A stretch of DNA of 64,000 nucleotides from Streptomyces sp. KL109B (lineage in GTDB: Bacteria > Actinomycetota > Actinomycetes > Streptomycetales > Streptomycetaceae): positions 124,001 to 188,000 of the forward strand of contig NZ_JASERL010000001.1 in assembly GCF_030766935.1 (NCBI RefSeq). The letters run 5' to 3'. Numbering within the stretch: the first letter of the stretch is position 1; each line of letters begins with the position of its first letter. Shown piece after piece: positions 7,887-16,694 of this stretch. The notes under the pieces were generated by a model. That model made no database searches. It was not told the DNA's origin and saw nothing but the letters and a program-made list of their open reading frames with translations. Made by a program: the position numbers and the translations under genes.

Positions 7887-9400
7887 CGACGACCGGAGCC
7901 ATGGACTCCCTGGCCGGCCTGATCACCCGGGCCGCCGCCGCGCACCCTTCACGCCGCGCCGTCCGCCTCGACGAAGAGACGCTCTCCTACGCGGAGTTGG
8001 ACGAGCTGAGTTCGAGGGCCGCGGCCGTCCTGGAGGGGCGGGGCGTGGGCCGGGGCGACCGCGTCGCGCTGATGCTGCCGAACGTGCCGCAGTTCGCCGT
8101 GCTCTACTACGCGATCCTCAAGGCCGGCGCCGTGGTCGTGCCCGTCAACCCGCTCCTGAAGGCCGACGAGATCGCCCACTGCCTGCGGGACTGCGGGGCC
8201 GCGCTGCTGGTGCCCTGGCGCTCCGCGGCCCACGAGGGACAGCGGGCGGCCCGGCGCTGCGGCGTCCCGGTCTGGACCGCCCACCGCGACGGCCTGCGGG
8301 ACCAACTGGCGTCCGTACGACCACAGTTGACGCCCGTGCCGCGCACTCCCGAGGACACGGCGGTGATCCTCTACACCTCGGGCACCACAGGGCGCCCCAA
8401 GGGCGCCGAGCTGACCCACGCGAACATCCTGCGCAACACCGGGGAGGCCGCCACCGACGTGCTGCGGCTCACCCCGCAGGACGTCATCTTCGGCGGACTG
8501 CCCCTGTTCCACTCCTTCGGGCAGGTGATCGGCCTCAACTGCGCGGTGCGGTCCGGGGCGTGCCTCACCCTCCTCGACCGCTTCGACGCCGAGCGGGCGG
8601 CCGCCGTCATCGCCCGGGACCGGGTGACCGTGATGGCGGCCGTGCCCACCATCTACACCATGCTCCTCGCCCTGCCTCCCGAAGCCCGCCCCACCGCCCC
8701 CACCGTGCGCGTCGCCGTCAGCGGCGGGGCGCCGCTGCCCGGGGAGGTGCTGCGCGGCTTCGAGGAGACGTACGGAGCGCCGGTCCTGGAGGGCTACGGC
8801 CTCTCCGAGTCCTCCCCGCTGGCCTGCATCAACCGCATCGACGCCGAACGCAGGCCGGGCACCATCGGCCGCCCGATCGGCGGGGTGCGCATGCGGATCA
8901 CGGACGCCCGGGGACGGGAGCTCCCCGACGGGACGGTCGGCGAGATCCGGATCAGCGGGCACAACGTCATGAAGGGGTACTGGAACCGTCCCGGCGCCAC
9001 CGCCGACGTCCTGCACGACGGCTGGCTGCGCACCGGCGACCTCGGCACCCGCGCCCCCGACGGCTGCTTCACCGTGGTGGGCCGCACCAGGGAGGTCATC
9101 CTCCGCGGCGGCATGAACGTCTACCCGCGCGAGGTCGAGGACGTCCTCTACCGGCACCCGGCGGTCGCAGAGGCCGCGGTCGTCCCCGTACCCGACGAGA
9201 CGTACGGCGAGGAGGTCGGCGCGGCCGTGGTCCTCAAGCCGGACCACAGCGCGACGGAGCCGGAGCTGCGCGAGTTCGTCCGGTCCCGGGTGGCGGCCTA
9301 CAAGTACCCCCGCCACATCTGGTTCCCGTCCGCGCTCCCCAAGGGGGCCACGGGCAAGATCCTGAAGCGGGCGGTGAAACCGCCCGCCCCGACCAGGTGA
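7883..9400 (+). CDS. AMP-dependent acyl-CoA/acyl-ACP ligase
   Basis: A 505-residue adenylate-forming enzyme of the long-chain fatty acyl-CoA synthetase type. It shows YTSGTTGRPKG near residue 160, GYGLSES near 305, the GWLRTGD signature near 380 and the C-terminal catalytic lysine motif GATGKILKR. It activates a carboxylic acid as acyl-AMP and passes it to CoA or to a carrier protein. In this cluster it may load a free fatty acid onto ACP 1 or reactivate a released chain. The start overlaps the hydrolase stop (ATGA). The stop lies inside the first of four 17-bp repeats that continue into the convergent neighbour. Confidence 0.9.
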   Translation: MTTTGAMDSLAGLITRAAAAHPSRRAVRLDEETLSYAELDELSSRAAAVLEGRGVGRGDRVALMLPNVPQFAVLYYAILKAGAVVVPVNPLLKADEIAHCLRDCGAALLVPWRSAAHEGQRAARRCGVPVWTAHRDGLRDQLASVRPQLTPVPRTPEDTAVILYTSGTTGRPKGAELTHANILRNTGEAATDVLRLTPQDVIFGGLPLFHSFGQVIGLNCAVRSGACLTLLDRFDAERAAAVIARDRVTVMAAVPTIYTMLLALPPEARPTAPTVRVAVSGGAPLPGEVLRGFEETYGAPVLEGYGLSESSPLACINRIDAERRPGTIGRPIGGVRMRITDARGRELPDGTVGEIRISGHNVMKGYWNRPGATADVLHDGWLRTGDLGTRAPDGCFTVVGRTREVILRGGMNVYPREVEDVLYRHPAVAEAAVVPVPDETYGEEVGAAVVLKPDHSATEPELREFVRSRVAAYKYPRHIWFPSALPKGATGKILKRAVKPPAPTR

Positions 9401-9455
9401 ACACCCCGACCAGGTGAACACCCCGGCTACGTGAACACCCCGGCTACGTGAACAC
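9388..9455. repeat. Four tandem 17-bp units between convergent genes
   Basis: Two copies of CCCGACCAGGTGAACAC are followed by two copies of CCCGGCTACGTGAACAC. The AMP ligase stop (TGA) is in the first unit. The stop of the convergent GlcD-like gene (TAG, minus strand) is in the last unit, at 9444-9446. Duplication of this block would have changed the spacing of both stop codons. Confidence 0.9.
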
Positions 9456-10817
9456 CTTGCCCGGGTTGAAGATCCCGGCAGGGTCGAGCGCCCCCTTGAC
9501 GGACCGGTGCAGTGCCAGCACCTCCGGGCCCACCTCGGCGGCGAGCCCGCGCATCTTCAACAGGCCCACCCCGTGCTCCCCGGTGACGGTGCCGCCCAAC
9601 GACAGGGCCTCGTCCACCACCCGCTCCAGCGCGGCATGCCCCCGGGCCCGCCCCTCGTCGTCCCCCGCCGGCACCACGGTCATCGGGTGCAGGTTCCCGT
9701 CCCCGGCGTGGGCGAGCGTGGCGATGGTGACGCCGTGGGCCGCCGCCACCTTCTCGACCCGGCCCAGCATCTCGGGCACCAGCATCCGCGGCACGCACAC
9801 GTCCTCGGTGAGCACCGCCCCGAGCCGTTCAAGCGCCGGGTAGGCCAGGCGCCGCGCGGCGAACAACGCCTCCGCCTCGGCCTCGTCGGTGGAGCGGGCG
9901 CTCCAGGTGGCGCCGCCCCGCTCGAAGCAGCCGAGCACCTCCTCGGCCTCCTCGTCACCGGCCTGCCCCGGCGCGTCGCAGCGCGCGAGCAGCAGCACGT
10001 CGCCGGTCTCGGTCAGGCCCATCCGCTTCCAGTCGTCGACGGCCTTCAGGCAGTGCCGGTCGACCAGTTCGAGGGCGCTGGGCGTCACCCCCGACGCGGT
10101 CACCTCGGCGACGGCGCGGCCCGCGGCGGCGAGCCCGTCGAACGCGCCGACGACGGTGCGCTGCGGGGCGGGGGCGCCGCGCAGCCGCAGCGTCACCTCG
10201 GTGACCAGGCCCAGGGTGCCCTCGGAGCCCACCATCAGGCCGGTCAGGTCGTACCCGGCCACGCCCTTGGCGGTGCTCCGGCCGAGGCGGACCACGTCGC
10301 CGCGCCCCATGACGGCCTGCATGCCGAGCACATAGTCGCGGGTCACCCCGTACTTCACGCAGCACACGCCGCCGGCGTTGGTGGAGACGTTGCCGCCGAT
10401 CGTGGACCAGGGCGCGCTCGCCGGGTCCGGCGGGTACCACAGGCCGTGCCGGGCGGCCTCCTTGCGCAACTCCTCGTTGACCACGCCGGGTTGGACCACG
10501 GCGAGGCGTTCGTCCGCGTCGATGCGCAGGATGGCGTTCATCGCCTCGAACGACACCACCACGCACCCGGGGACCGCGTTGGCGCCCCCGGAGAGGCCGG
10601 TCCCGGCGCCGCGGCCGACGACCGGGATGCCGTGTGCGGCGCAGAAGGCGACGACGCGTGCCACCTCCTCGGTGTCGTGGGGCCGCACCACCGCCGCGGG
10701 CACGGTGAACGGGGCGCGCTCCGCCTCGTCGCGCGCGTACGAAGAGAGCACGTCCGCATCCGTGAGGAAGCGGTCCGGAGGAAGGGTGCCTGCCAGCTCG
10801 GGAAGTAGCGAATTCAT
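9444..10817 (-). CDS. FAD-linked oxidase, GlcD/D-lactate dehydrogenase type
   Basis: A 457-residue FAD-binding PCMH-type oxidoreductase. The FAD-binding core shows VVGRGAGTGLSGG near residue 65 and STIGGNVSTNAGG near 137. The C-terminal domain has the metal/substrate histidines in LAHAGDGNLHPMT and GEHGVG. The family oxidises 2-hydroxy acids (glycolate, D-lactate, D-2-hydroxyglutarate) to 2-oxo acids. ATG at 10817 begins after an AT-rich stretch (10825-10836) that may hold its promoter. It is embedded in the cluster but points against its neighbours, so it may be a pathway enzyme acting on a hydroxy acid or a resident gene kept during cluster assembly. Confidence 0.85.
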   Translation of the reverse strand: MNSLLPELAGTLPPDRFLTDADVLSSYARDEAERAPFTVPAAVVRPHDTEEVARVVAFCAAHGIPVVGRGAGTGLSGGANAVPGCVVVSFEAMNAILRIDADERLAVVQPGVVNEELRKEAARHGLWYPPDPASAPWSTIGGNVSTNAGGVCCVKYGVTRDYVLGMQAVMGRGDVVRLGRSTAKGVAGYDLTGLMVGSEGTLGLVTEVTLRLRGAPAPQRTVVGAFDGLAAAGRAVAEVTASGVTPSALELVDRHCLKAVDDWKRMGLTETGDVLLLARCDAPGQAGDEEAEEVLGCFERGGATWSARSTDEAEAEALFAARRLAYPALERLGAVLTEDVCVPRMLVPEMLGRVEKVAAAHGVTIATLAHAGDGNLHPMTVVPAGDDEGRARGHAALERVVDEALSLGGTVTGEHGVGLLKMRGLAAEVGPEVLALHRSVKGALDPAGIFNPGKVFT

Positions 10818-10873
10818 TCCGGAAGATTATTTTTCGGCGGGCCGATCCCTCAAGGGAACAAGGGCACTTGGGG

Positions 10874-10893
10874 GGTGTACCAAAGGCCAATTG
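10874..10893. promoter_or_regulatory. Candidate cluster operator, copy 2
   Basis: GGTGTACCAAAGGCCAATTG differs at one of 20 positions from the element at 3483. It lies between the divergent GlcD-like gene and the fabH gene, 83 bases before the fabH start. Confidence 0.5.
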
Positions 10894-10975
10894 CCGCGCT
10901 CCGACGCCGCGTGAAAGCTTCGTCGAAGGTACCGCAGGGGAATTCAGGCATTCGAAATCAAGGAAGGGGAGTCCG

Positions 10976-12001
10976 ATGGCCGCCGTGATTTCAGGTCTGG
11001 GCGGTGCGCTGCCCGCGGACGTCGTGACCAACGACGACCTGTGCCGGACGCTCGACTCGACCCACGAGTGGATCGAGACCCGCACCGGCATCAGCGAGCG
11101 GCGCATGGTCGCCCCCGGGCAGTCGACCCGGGACCTGGCCGTCGAGGCCGGCGCCCGCGCGCTGAAGTCGGCGGGCCAGGACACCGTCGACGTCGTGGTG
11201 GTCGCCACCACATCGGCCGACCGGCTCTGCCCGGCCGTCGCTCCGGAGGTCGCCAGCTCGCTCGGCCTCGGCACGGTGGCGGCCTACGACCTCACGTCCG
11301 CGTGCAGTGGCTTTCTGTACGGGCTCGCGTCGGCCGTCGGGCACATCGCGTCCGGTGTGGCCGAATCGGTGCTGTTCATCGGCGCCGAGGCGTTCACCAC
11401 CATGGTCGACCCGCGGGACCGCTCCACCCGGCCGATCTTCGGCGACGGCGCGGGCGCCGTGGTGCTGCGCGCCGGCTCCCCGGACGAGCCGGGCGCGATC
11501 GGCCCGTTCGACCTCGGCAGCGACGGCTCCCTCGCCGATCTGCTCGCCATCCCCGCGGGCGGATCGCGGCAGCGCTCCGCGAGCGGCGGCCCGGTGGGCG
11601 ACGCGGCGCCGGTGCCCTCCGAGGACTGGTATCTGCACATGGAGGGCCGACCGCTCTACGTACAGGCGGTCGAGCGGATGGCCGCCTCGTCGCGGGCCGT
11701 CCTCGACAGGGCCGGCTGGTCCGTCGGCGACGTCGCCGTGTTCGCGGGACACCAGGCCAACGTCCGGATCGTGCGGGCCGTCGCCGAGGAGCTCGAACTC
11801 CCCGACGACCGGGTCCCGGTCAATATCGACCGGGTCGGCAACACGCTGGCCGCGTCGATTCCGCTGCTGCTCATCGACGCGGCGGTGCGCGGAAATCTGA
11901 CGGCCGGCGACAAAGTGCTGCTGTCCGCTTTCGGCGCCGGACTGTCCTGGGGTTCGACGACTCTGACGTGGCCGGAAATTCACGTCGAAGAAGTCGTGTA
12001 A
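10976..12001 (+). CDS. Beta-ketoacyl-ACP synthase III (FabH-like)
   Basis: A 341-residue KAS III with the full catalytic triad C110 (TSACSGF), H259 (GHQAN) and N289 (VGNT). It begins chains by condensing an acyl-CoA starter with malonyl-ACP. The start is the ATG at 10976 after AAGGGGAG. It heads a run FabH, ACP 2, KS 2, which matches the content of starter-unit modules such as RedP/RedQ/RedR of the prodiginine pathways. The acyl-CoA starter cannot be told from the sequence. The class IV aminotransferase at 18991 makes a branched-chain starter conceivable. Confidence 0.92.
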   Translation: MAAVISGLGGALPADVVTNDDLCRTLDSTHEWIETRTGISERRMVAPGQSTRDLAVEAGARALKSAGQDTVDVVVVATTSADRLCPAVAPEVASSLGLGTVAAYDLTSACSGFLYGLASAVGHIASGVAESVLFIGAEAFTTMVDPRDRSTRPIFGDGAGAVVLRAGSPDEPGAIGPFDLGSDGSLADLLAIPAGGSRQRSASGGPVGDAAPVPSEDWYLHMEGRPLYVQAVERMAASSRAVLDRAGWSVGDVAVFAGHQANVRIVRAVAEELELPDDRVPVNIDRVGNTLAASIPLLLIDAAVRGNLTAGDKVLLSAFGAGLSWGSTTLTWPEIHVEEVV

Positions 12002-12043
12002 GCAACCGAAGAAATAAATCTGAAGGGCGAAGGAGCAAAAGTC

Positions 12044-12286
12044 ATGAGTGCGCTTTTCGATGCCGTTGCCGATGTCATCGCGACCCGTTTCGGTCTCGAC
12101 CGTGCCGACATCACCGCCGAGGCCACGTTCGACGACCTCGGCCTGGACTCGCTCTCCCAGATCGAGCTGGTGACCGCGCTGCGCAAGCGCCTGGGCGCCG
12201 AGATCGACGACGAGGAGATGGAGGAGCTGTCCGCGGTCGGCGAAGTGGTCGCCGCTCTTGAGGCGAAGGGGCTGGCAGTCGCATGA
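12044..12286 (+). CDS. Acyl carrier protein 2
   Basis: An 80-residue ACP with the phosphopantetheine serine at S36 in DLGLDSLSQIEL. The start ATG follows AAGGAG. The C-terminal codons overlap the KS 2 start by 4 bases. It differs in sequence from ACP 1, so the two carriers may serve separate steps (starter assembly versus tailoring). Confidence 0.92.
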   Translation: MSALFDAVADVIATRFGLDRADITAEATFDDLGLDSLSQIELVTALRKRLGAEIDDEEMEELSAVGEVVAALEAKGLAVA

Positions 12287-13506
12287 CGGGCTTCGCGGCG
12301 GCGATCACCGGCATCGGTCTGGTGACTCCGGCCGGTGTGGGCGTACCGGAGAACTGGGAGCGCGTCGTCGCGGGCCTGCCCACCGCGGCGCACGCCCCTG
12401 AACTGGCGGGCCTCCCGGTCCCGATGGCCTGCCAGGTGCCGGACTTCGACACGGCGCTCAAGGGCCTGCGGGGCGCCCGGCAGTGGGACCGCTACACGCA
12501 GTTCGCGGTGGTGGCCGCGTACGAGGCGCTCGCCCAGGCCGGGTTCACGGCGGGCGAGTGGCCGGACAGTTCGCGGGTGGCCGTCGTCGTCGGATCCGGC
12601 GCGGGCGGCACCGCGACCCTTGAGGAACAGCACGCGGCCCTGCTCGCCGAGGGCCCAAGCGACGTGTCCCCGCTGACGCTTCCGATGGGCCTGCTCAACA
12701 TGGCGGCCGGCCAGGTCGCCATCGAGCTGAAGGCCAACGGCCCCTGCTTCGCGCCCTGTTCGGCCTGCGCCTCGGGCGCGTCGGCCATCGGCCTGGCGCG
12801 CGACATGCTGCGCAGCGGTGTCGCCGACGTCGTCGTCGCCGGCGGCGCCGAGGCCCCGGTGACCCCGCTGTACTCCTCGTCCTTCGCCAGGATGCGGGCG
12901 CTGTCCCGCCGCGTGGACGACCCGGGCTCCGCCTCCCGCCCCTTCGACGTGGACCGGGACGGCTTCGTGCTCGGCGAGGGCGCCGGCATGTTCGTCATGG
13001 AGACGCCGGAGCACGCCAGGGCGCGCGGCGCCCGACAGATCGCCACGGTCGTCGGATACGGCGCGTCGGCGGACGCCCACCACGTCACGCAGCCGCACCC
13101 GGAGGGCCTCGGCGCCAAGCTCGCGGTGCGCGCCGCACTGAAGGACGCGGGCCTGACCGGCGACGACGTGGCGTACGTGAACGCGCACGGCACCTCGACG
13201 CCGCGCAACGACGCCGTCGAGTCCGCCGTGATCAGGGAGGTGCTCGGCGCGGACACCGCCGTCAGCTCGACCAAGGGCGTGACGGGGCACCCGCTGGGCG
13301 CGGCAGGCGCCATCGAGGCCGCCTTCGCGGCGCTCACCGTGGAGCGCGGCGTCATCCCGCCGACCGCCAACCTCACGACGCCGGACCCGGTGGTCGACGT
13401 CGACCTGGTGTACAAGGCGGCCCGGCAGGCGCCGACCGCCGTGGCCCTGAGCAACTCCTTCGGCTTCGGCGGGCAGAACACCGCGCTGCTGATCGCCGCC
13501 CCCTGA
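12283..13506 (+). CDS. Beta-ketoacyl-ACP synthase (FabF/type II KS) 2
   Basis: A 407-residue FabF-type condensing enzyme with a complete triad: C162 (CSACASG), H302 (NAHGTSTP) and H336 (GVTGHPLGAAG). The N-terminal third is more divergent than in housekeeping FabF (VPENWERVVAGLPTAAHAPELAG). It is coupled to ACP 2 by an ATGA overlap. Together with FabH and FabG it can run elongation and keto-reduction. No dedicated dehydratase or enoyl reductase is visible, so these would come from primary metabolism or the chain stays oxidised. Confidence 0.92.
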   Translation: MTGFAAAITGIGLVTPAGVGVPENWERVVAGLPTAAHAPELAGLPVPMACQVPDFDTALKGLRGARQWDRYTQFAVVAAYEALAQAGFTAGEWPDSSRVAVVVGSGAGGTATLEEQHAALLAEGPSDVSPLTLPMGLLNMAAGQVAIELKANGPCFAPCSACASGASAIGLARDMLRSGVADVVVAGGAEAPVTPLYSSSFARMRALSRRVDDPGSASRPFDVDRDGFVLGEGAGMFVMETPEHARARGARQIATVVGYGASADAHHVTQPHPEGLGAKLAVRAALKDAGLTGDDVAYVNAHGTSTPRNDAVESAVIREVLGADTAVSSTKGVTGHPLGAAGAIEAAFAALTVERGVIPPTANLTTPDPVVDVDLVYKAARQAPTAVALSNSFGFGGQNTALLIAAP

Positions 13507-13558
13507 CCCGCGCGGGACCGACGGACCACGCGCGACCTCGATGGAGACGACGCACACG

Positions 13559-15406
13559 ATGACCTCTGCGACCCCACAGACCCAAGACACGGCCCACCGC
13601 GACGAGTTGACCCGGCTGCTGTTCGACGGCTCGTACGACGAGACGCACGCCGACATCAAGGAGGCGCTGCTCGACCCGGTCTTCGACGCGCGCGAGGGCC
13701 TGAGCCTGGGGGAGGCCGGCCGGCTCGCGTACGACCGCTCCCGCTTCCTGCACGGCAAGCTGGAGCGCCCCGCCGAGATCGTCGGCAACCCGCGGCGCCT
13801 GTTCGCCCTCGCCGAGTGGCCCTCACTGCTCGACGTGTCGACGTTCTCGCTGCTCATGGTCCACTACAACCTGTGCTTCGGCACGGTCCTCGACCACGGC
13901 GGCGACCAGCCCGCCATCAAGGACCTCTACGACGAGCTGGACGGCCTGCGCTCGTTCGGCCCGTACATGGCGACCGAGCTCGGCTACGGCAACAACGTGG
14001 CGGCCCTGCGCACCGAGGCCGTCTACGACCGGGACGACGAGAGCTTCGTCCTCAACACCCCCGACGCGCTCGCCCAGAAGTTCATGTCGTACAGCGGCTT
14101 CGAGGACATCCCGAAGATCGCCGTCGTCATGGCCCGGCTCGTCGCGGACGGCAAGGACCACGGCGTCTTCCCGTTCCTTGTCCGGATCAGCGACGAGCAC
14201 GGCCTGCGCCCCGGCGTGCACGCGGCGCCCTGCCCGGAGAAGCCGGTGCAGGGCCTCGACAACGGCGTCACCTGGTTCGACCACGTGCGCGTCCCGCGCC
14301 ACAACCTCCTCGGCACCATGGGCGGCTTCGACGAGGACGGCACCTTCCGTCCCGCGCCGGGCGGCCAGCGCAAGCGGTTCCTGCGCGCCATGTCCCGGAT
14401 CCAGCCGGGCCGGCTGTGCGTGTCCAGCTCCGCCGTCGGCGCCGGCCGGGCGAGCGCCTACATCGCCCTGCGCTACGCCGCGCAGCGCCTGACCAACGCC
14501 CCCGGCCGCCCCGACACCCCGATCATCGAGTACCGCAGCCACCAGGCCGCCGTCTTCCCCGCGCTGGCCAAGACGTACGCGATGACGTTCCTGCTCAACC
14601 ACGCCAAGCGGCGCTTCCTGGAATCCCCGGAGAACATCCCGGCGGGCCTCAACAACCTGATCAACATCACCAAGGCGCTCTCCACCTGGGAGATGACCGA
14701 GGTCATCGCCGTGTGCCGGGAACGCTGCGGCGCCCAGGGCATCTTCAGCGCCAACCGCATCGCCGACTACGGCTCGCTGCTCCAGGGCCTGGTCACCGCG
14801 GAGGGCGACAACCAGGTGCTGCTCGCCACCACCGCGGCCCAGATGCTGGCGGGCCGCGACACCGGCGAAGCCGTCCCCGCCCCCGTTCCCGAGGGCCGCG
14901 ACCTGCTCGACGGCGCCCTCCACACGGAACTGCTGCACCACCGCGAGGACACCCTGCGCCGCACGGCCCGTACCGCCATGGCCGAGGGGCCCGACGACCA
15001 GACGTACTTCGACGCCTGGAACGGCAACGTCAACACCGCCCTCGACATGGCCAGGACCCACGGCGTGCGCACCGCCCTGGAGGCCTTCCAGGAGGCGGCG
15101 GCCGACGCCGGTACCGACGAGGTGCGCACGGCGCTCACGGACCTCGCCGCGCTGTACGCGCTCGGCGAGATCCAGCGGCACGCCGGCTGGTACCTGGCGC
15201 AGGGCGCGCTCACCGCCGAGCAGGTACGCCAACTCCCCGCCCGCACCGACGAGTTGTGCGCCCGCGTCCTGCCGCACGTCGGGATGCTGATCGACGGCTT
15301 CCGGCTCACCCCCGAGCTGCTGCGCGCGCCGATCGCCGCCGACGACTACGTGTCCGCGTTCCAGCAACTCGCCGGGGCGGCCCCCGCCGGCACCGAAAGG
15401 AGCTGA
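13559..15406 (+). CDS. Acyl-CoA oxidase-type flavoprotein
   Basis: A 615-residue protein of the acyl-CoA oxidase/dehydrogenase superfamily, long like peroxisomal-type acyl-CoA oxidases rather than the roughly 380 residues of simple dehydrogenases. The FAD-binding middle region has ATELGYGNNVAAL. RCGAQGIFSANRI and TAEGDNQVLL follow, where E415 is at the usual catalytic-base position of oxidases. It should introduce a trans-2 double bond into an acyl thioester and use O2 as acceptor. Start chosen at the second ATG (13559), with GGAG 12 bases before; ATG at 13541 is an alternative. It is followed by thioesterase and FAA-family genes with only short gaps. Confidence 0.85.
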   Translation: MTSATPQTQDTAHRDELTRLLFDGSYDETHADIKEALLDPVFDAREGLSLGEAGRLAYDRSRFLHGKLERPAEIVGNPRRLFALAEWPSLLDVSTFSLLMVHYNLCFGTVLDHGGDQPAIKDLYDELDGLRSFGPYMATELGYGNNVAALRTEAVYDRDDESFVLNTPDALAQKFMSYSGFEDIPKIAVVMARLVADGKDHGVFPFLVRISDEHGLRPGVHAAPCPEKPVQGLDNGVTWFDHVRVPRHNLLGTMGGFDEDGTFRPAPGGQRKRFLRAMSRIQPGRLCVSSSAVGAGRASAYIALRYAAQRLTNAPGRPDTPIIEYRSHQAAVFPALAKTYAMTFLLNHAKRRFLESPENIPAGLNNLINITKALSTWEMTEVIAVCRERCGAQGIFSANRIADYGSLLQGLVTAEGDNQVLLATTAAQMLAGRDTGEAVPAPVPEGRDLLDGALHTELLHHREDTLRRTARTAMAEGPDDQTYFDAWNGNVNTALDMARTHGVRTALEAFQEAAADAGTDEVRTALTDLAALYALGEIQRHAGWYLAQGALTAEQVRQLPARTDELCARVLPHVGMLIDGFRLTPELLRAPIAADDYVSAFQQLAGAAPAGTERS

Positions 15407-15411
15407 TCCCC

Positions 15412-15828
15412 ATGGCACGCCATGTGTACCGATGCCCGCTTCGCTGGTTCGACATGGACGTCTACGGCATCGTGAACAACGTCGTCTTCCTGCGCTACCT
15501 GGAGGAGGCGCGGGTCGACTTCATCTTCCGCATGGGGCCCACCGAAGGCGACGCGTTCTTCAAGGACGGCTCCGTCGTCGTCAGCCACGAGATCGCCTAC
15601 AAACGGCAGTTGACCCACCGTCACGAGCCGGTGGAGATCGACATGTGGGTCAGTGACCTGGGTTCCGCCACGGTCGCCGTCGACTACGAGGTCAAGGACG
15701 GCGACACCGTGTACGCCACCGCCTCCACGGTGATGGCGCCGTTCGACTACGAGCGCGGCCGCCCCCGCCGGCTGACCGACCAGGAGATCGCCTTCTTCGA
15801 GAAGTACCTCCAGGAGCAGCCCGCATGA
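15412..15828 (+). CDS. Hotdog-fold acyl thioesterase (4HBT family)
   Basis: A 138-residue thioesterase. RWFDMDVYGIVNNVVFLRYLEEAR is the family signature, where the first aspartates and the following helix form the active site of 4-hydroxybenzoyl-CoA thioesterase-like enzymes. It would hydrolyse an acyl-CoA or acyl-ACP and may release the pathway acid. Good Shine-Dalgarno (AAAGGAG) precedes ATG 15412. The stop overlaps the next gene by 4 bases. Confidence 0.9.
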   Translation: MARHVYRCPLRWFDMDVYGIVNNVVFLRYLEEARVDFIFRMGPTEGDAFFKDGSVVVSHEIAYKRQLTHRHEPVEIDMWVSDLGSATVAVDYEVKDGDTVYATASTVMAPFDYERGRPRRLTDQEIAFFEKYLQEQPA

Positions 15829-16694
15829 AACTGCTGCGGGTCGGCCCGCCCGACCACGAACGCCCCTGCGCCGTCGACCCGGACGGCGTGGTGCGGGACC
15901 TGTCGCGGTGGCTCGACGACTGGACGGGCCCGCACCTCGACCCGGACGCGCTGGCCGGGACCGAGGAGCGGCTCGCGGCGGAGGCGGCCGGGCTGCCCGC
16001 CGTCGATGTGTCGGCGGCCCGGATCGGTCCGCCCGTCAAGGCGGGCGGCCATCTGATCTCCATCGGCCTCAACTACCGCGACCACGCGGAGCAGGCGGGC
16101 ATGGAGCTGCCCCCCGAGCCCATCGTGGCGAGCAAGTCGCCCTGGACGACGGCAGGCCCGCACGACGACCTGCTGCTGCCGCCGGGCGGGGACAGGACCG
16201 ACTGGGAGGTCGAGCTGGGGGTGGTCGTCGGGCGCCGCGCCCGCTACCTGAGCGACTCCTGCGATCCGCTCGCGTACGTGGCCGGGTACTGCACGGCCAA
16301 CGACATCTCCGAACGCGGCTGGCTCCTGGAGCGCGGCGGACAGTGGGTCAAGGGCAAGTCGTTCGAGTCCTTCGCCCCGCTCGGCCCCTACCTGGTGACA
16401 CCGGACGAGGCGGGCGACCCGCAGAGGCTCGCGCTGACCTGCAAGGTCAACGGTCGGCTCATGCAGGACGGCAACACCGGCGACATGGTCGTCGGGGTGG
16501 CCGAACTCGTCCGCTATCTCAGCCGGTTCATGGAGCTGCGGCCCGGCGACGTCGTCCTCACCGGCTCCCCGGCGGGCGTCGCACTCGGCAGCCCCGACAC
16601 GCCCTACCTGCGGGCGGGGGACGTGGTCGAGGCCGGGATCGAGGGCCTGGGAGCGCACAGGCAGCACTGCGTCCGGGTGCGGGAGCCCGCGTGA
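15825..16694 (+). CDS. Fumarylacetoacetate hydrolase (FAA) family protein
   Basis: A 289-residue FAA-fold protein: an N-terminal small domain, then GLNYRDHAEQAG and EVELGVVVGRRARYL with the metal-binding acidic residues, VAGYCTANDISER, and LTGSPAGV near the C-terminus. Members hydrolyse C-C bonds of beta-diketo acids, decarboxylate oxaloacetate-like acids, or isomerise and hydrate enols. In a polyketide cluster it could cleave or tautomerise a beta-dicarbonyl intermediate. Overlaps on both sides (thioesterase and PPTase) place it in the same translational unit. Confidence 0.88.
   Translation: MKLLRVGPPDHERPCAVDPDGVVRDLSRWLDDWTGPHLDPDALAGTEERLAAEAAGLPAVDVSAARIGPPVKAGGHLISIGLNYRDHAEQAGMELPPEPIVASKSPWTTAGPHDDLLLPPGGDRTDWEVELGVVVGRRARYLSDSCDPLAYVAGYCTANDISERGWLLERGGQWVKGKSFESFAPLGPYLVTPDEAGDPQRLALTCKVNGRLMQDGNTGDMVVGVAELVRYLSRFMELRPGDVVLTGSPAGVALGSPDTPYLRAGDVVEAGIEGLGAHRQHCVRVREPA

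Noticed and set aside
5740..13506. KS/chain-length-factor pair of an aromatic or highly reducing type II PKS
   Set aside because: Both ketosynthases retain the active-site cysteine and both histidines, and they are not adjacent.
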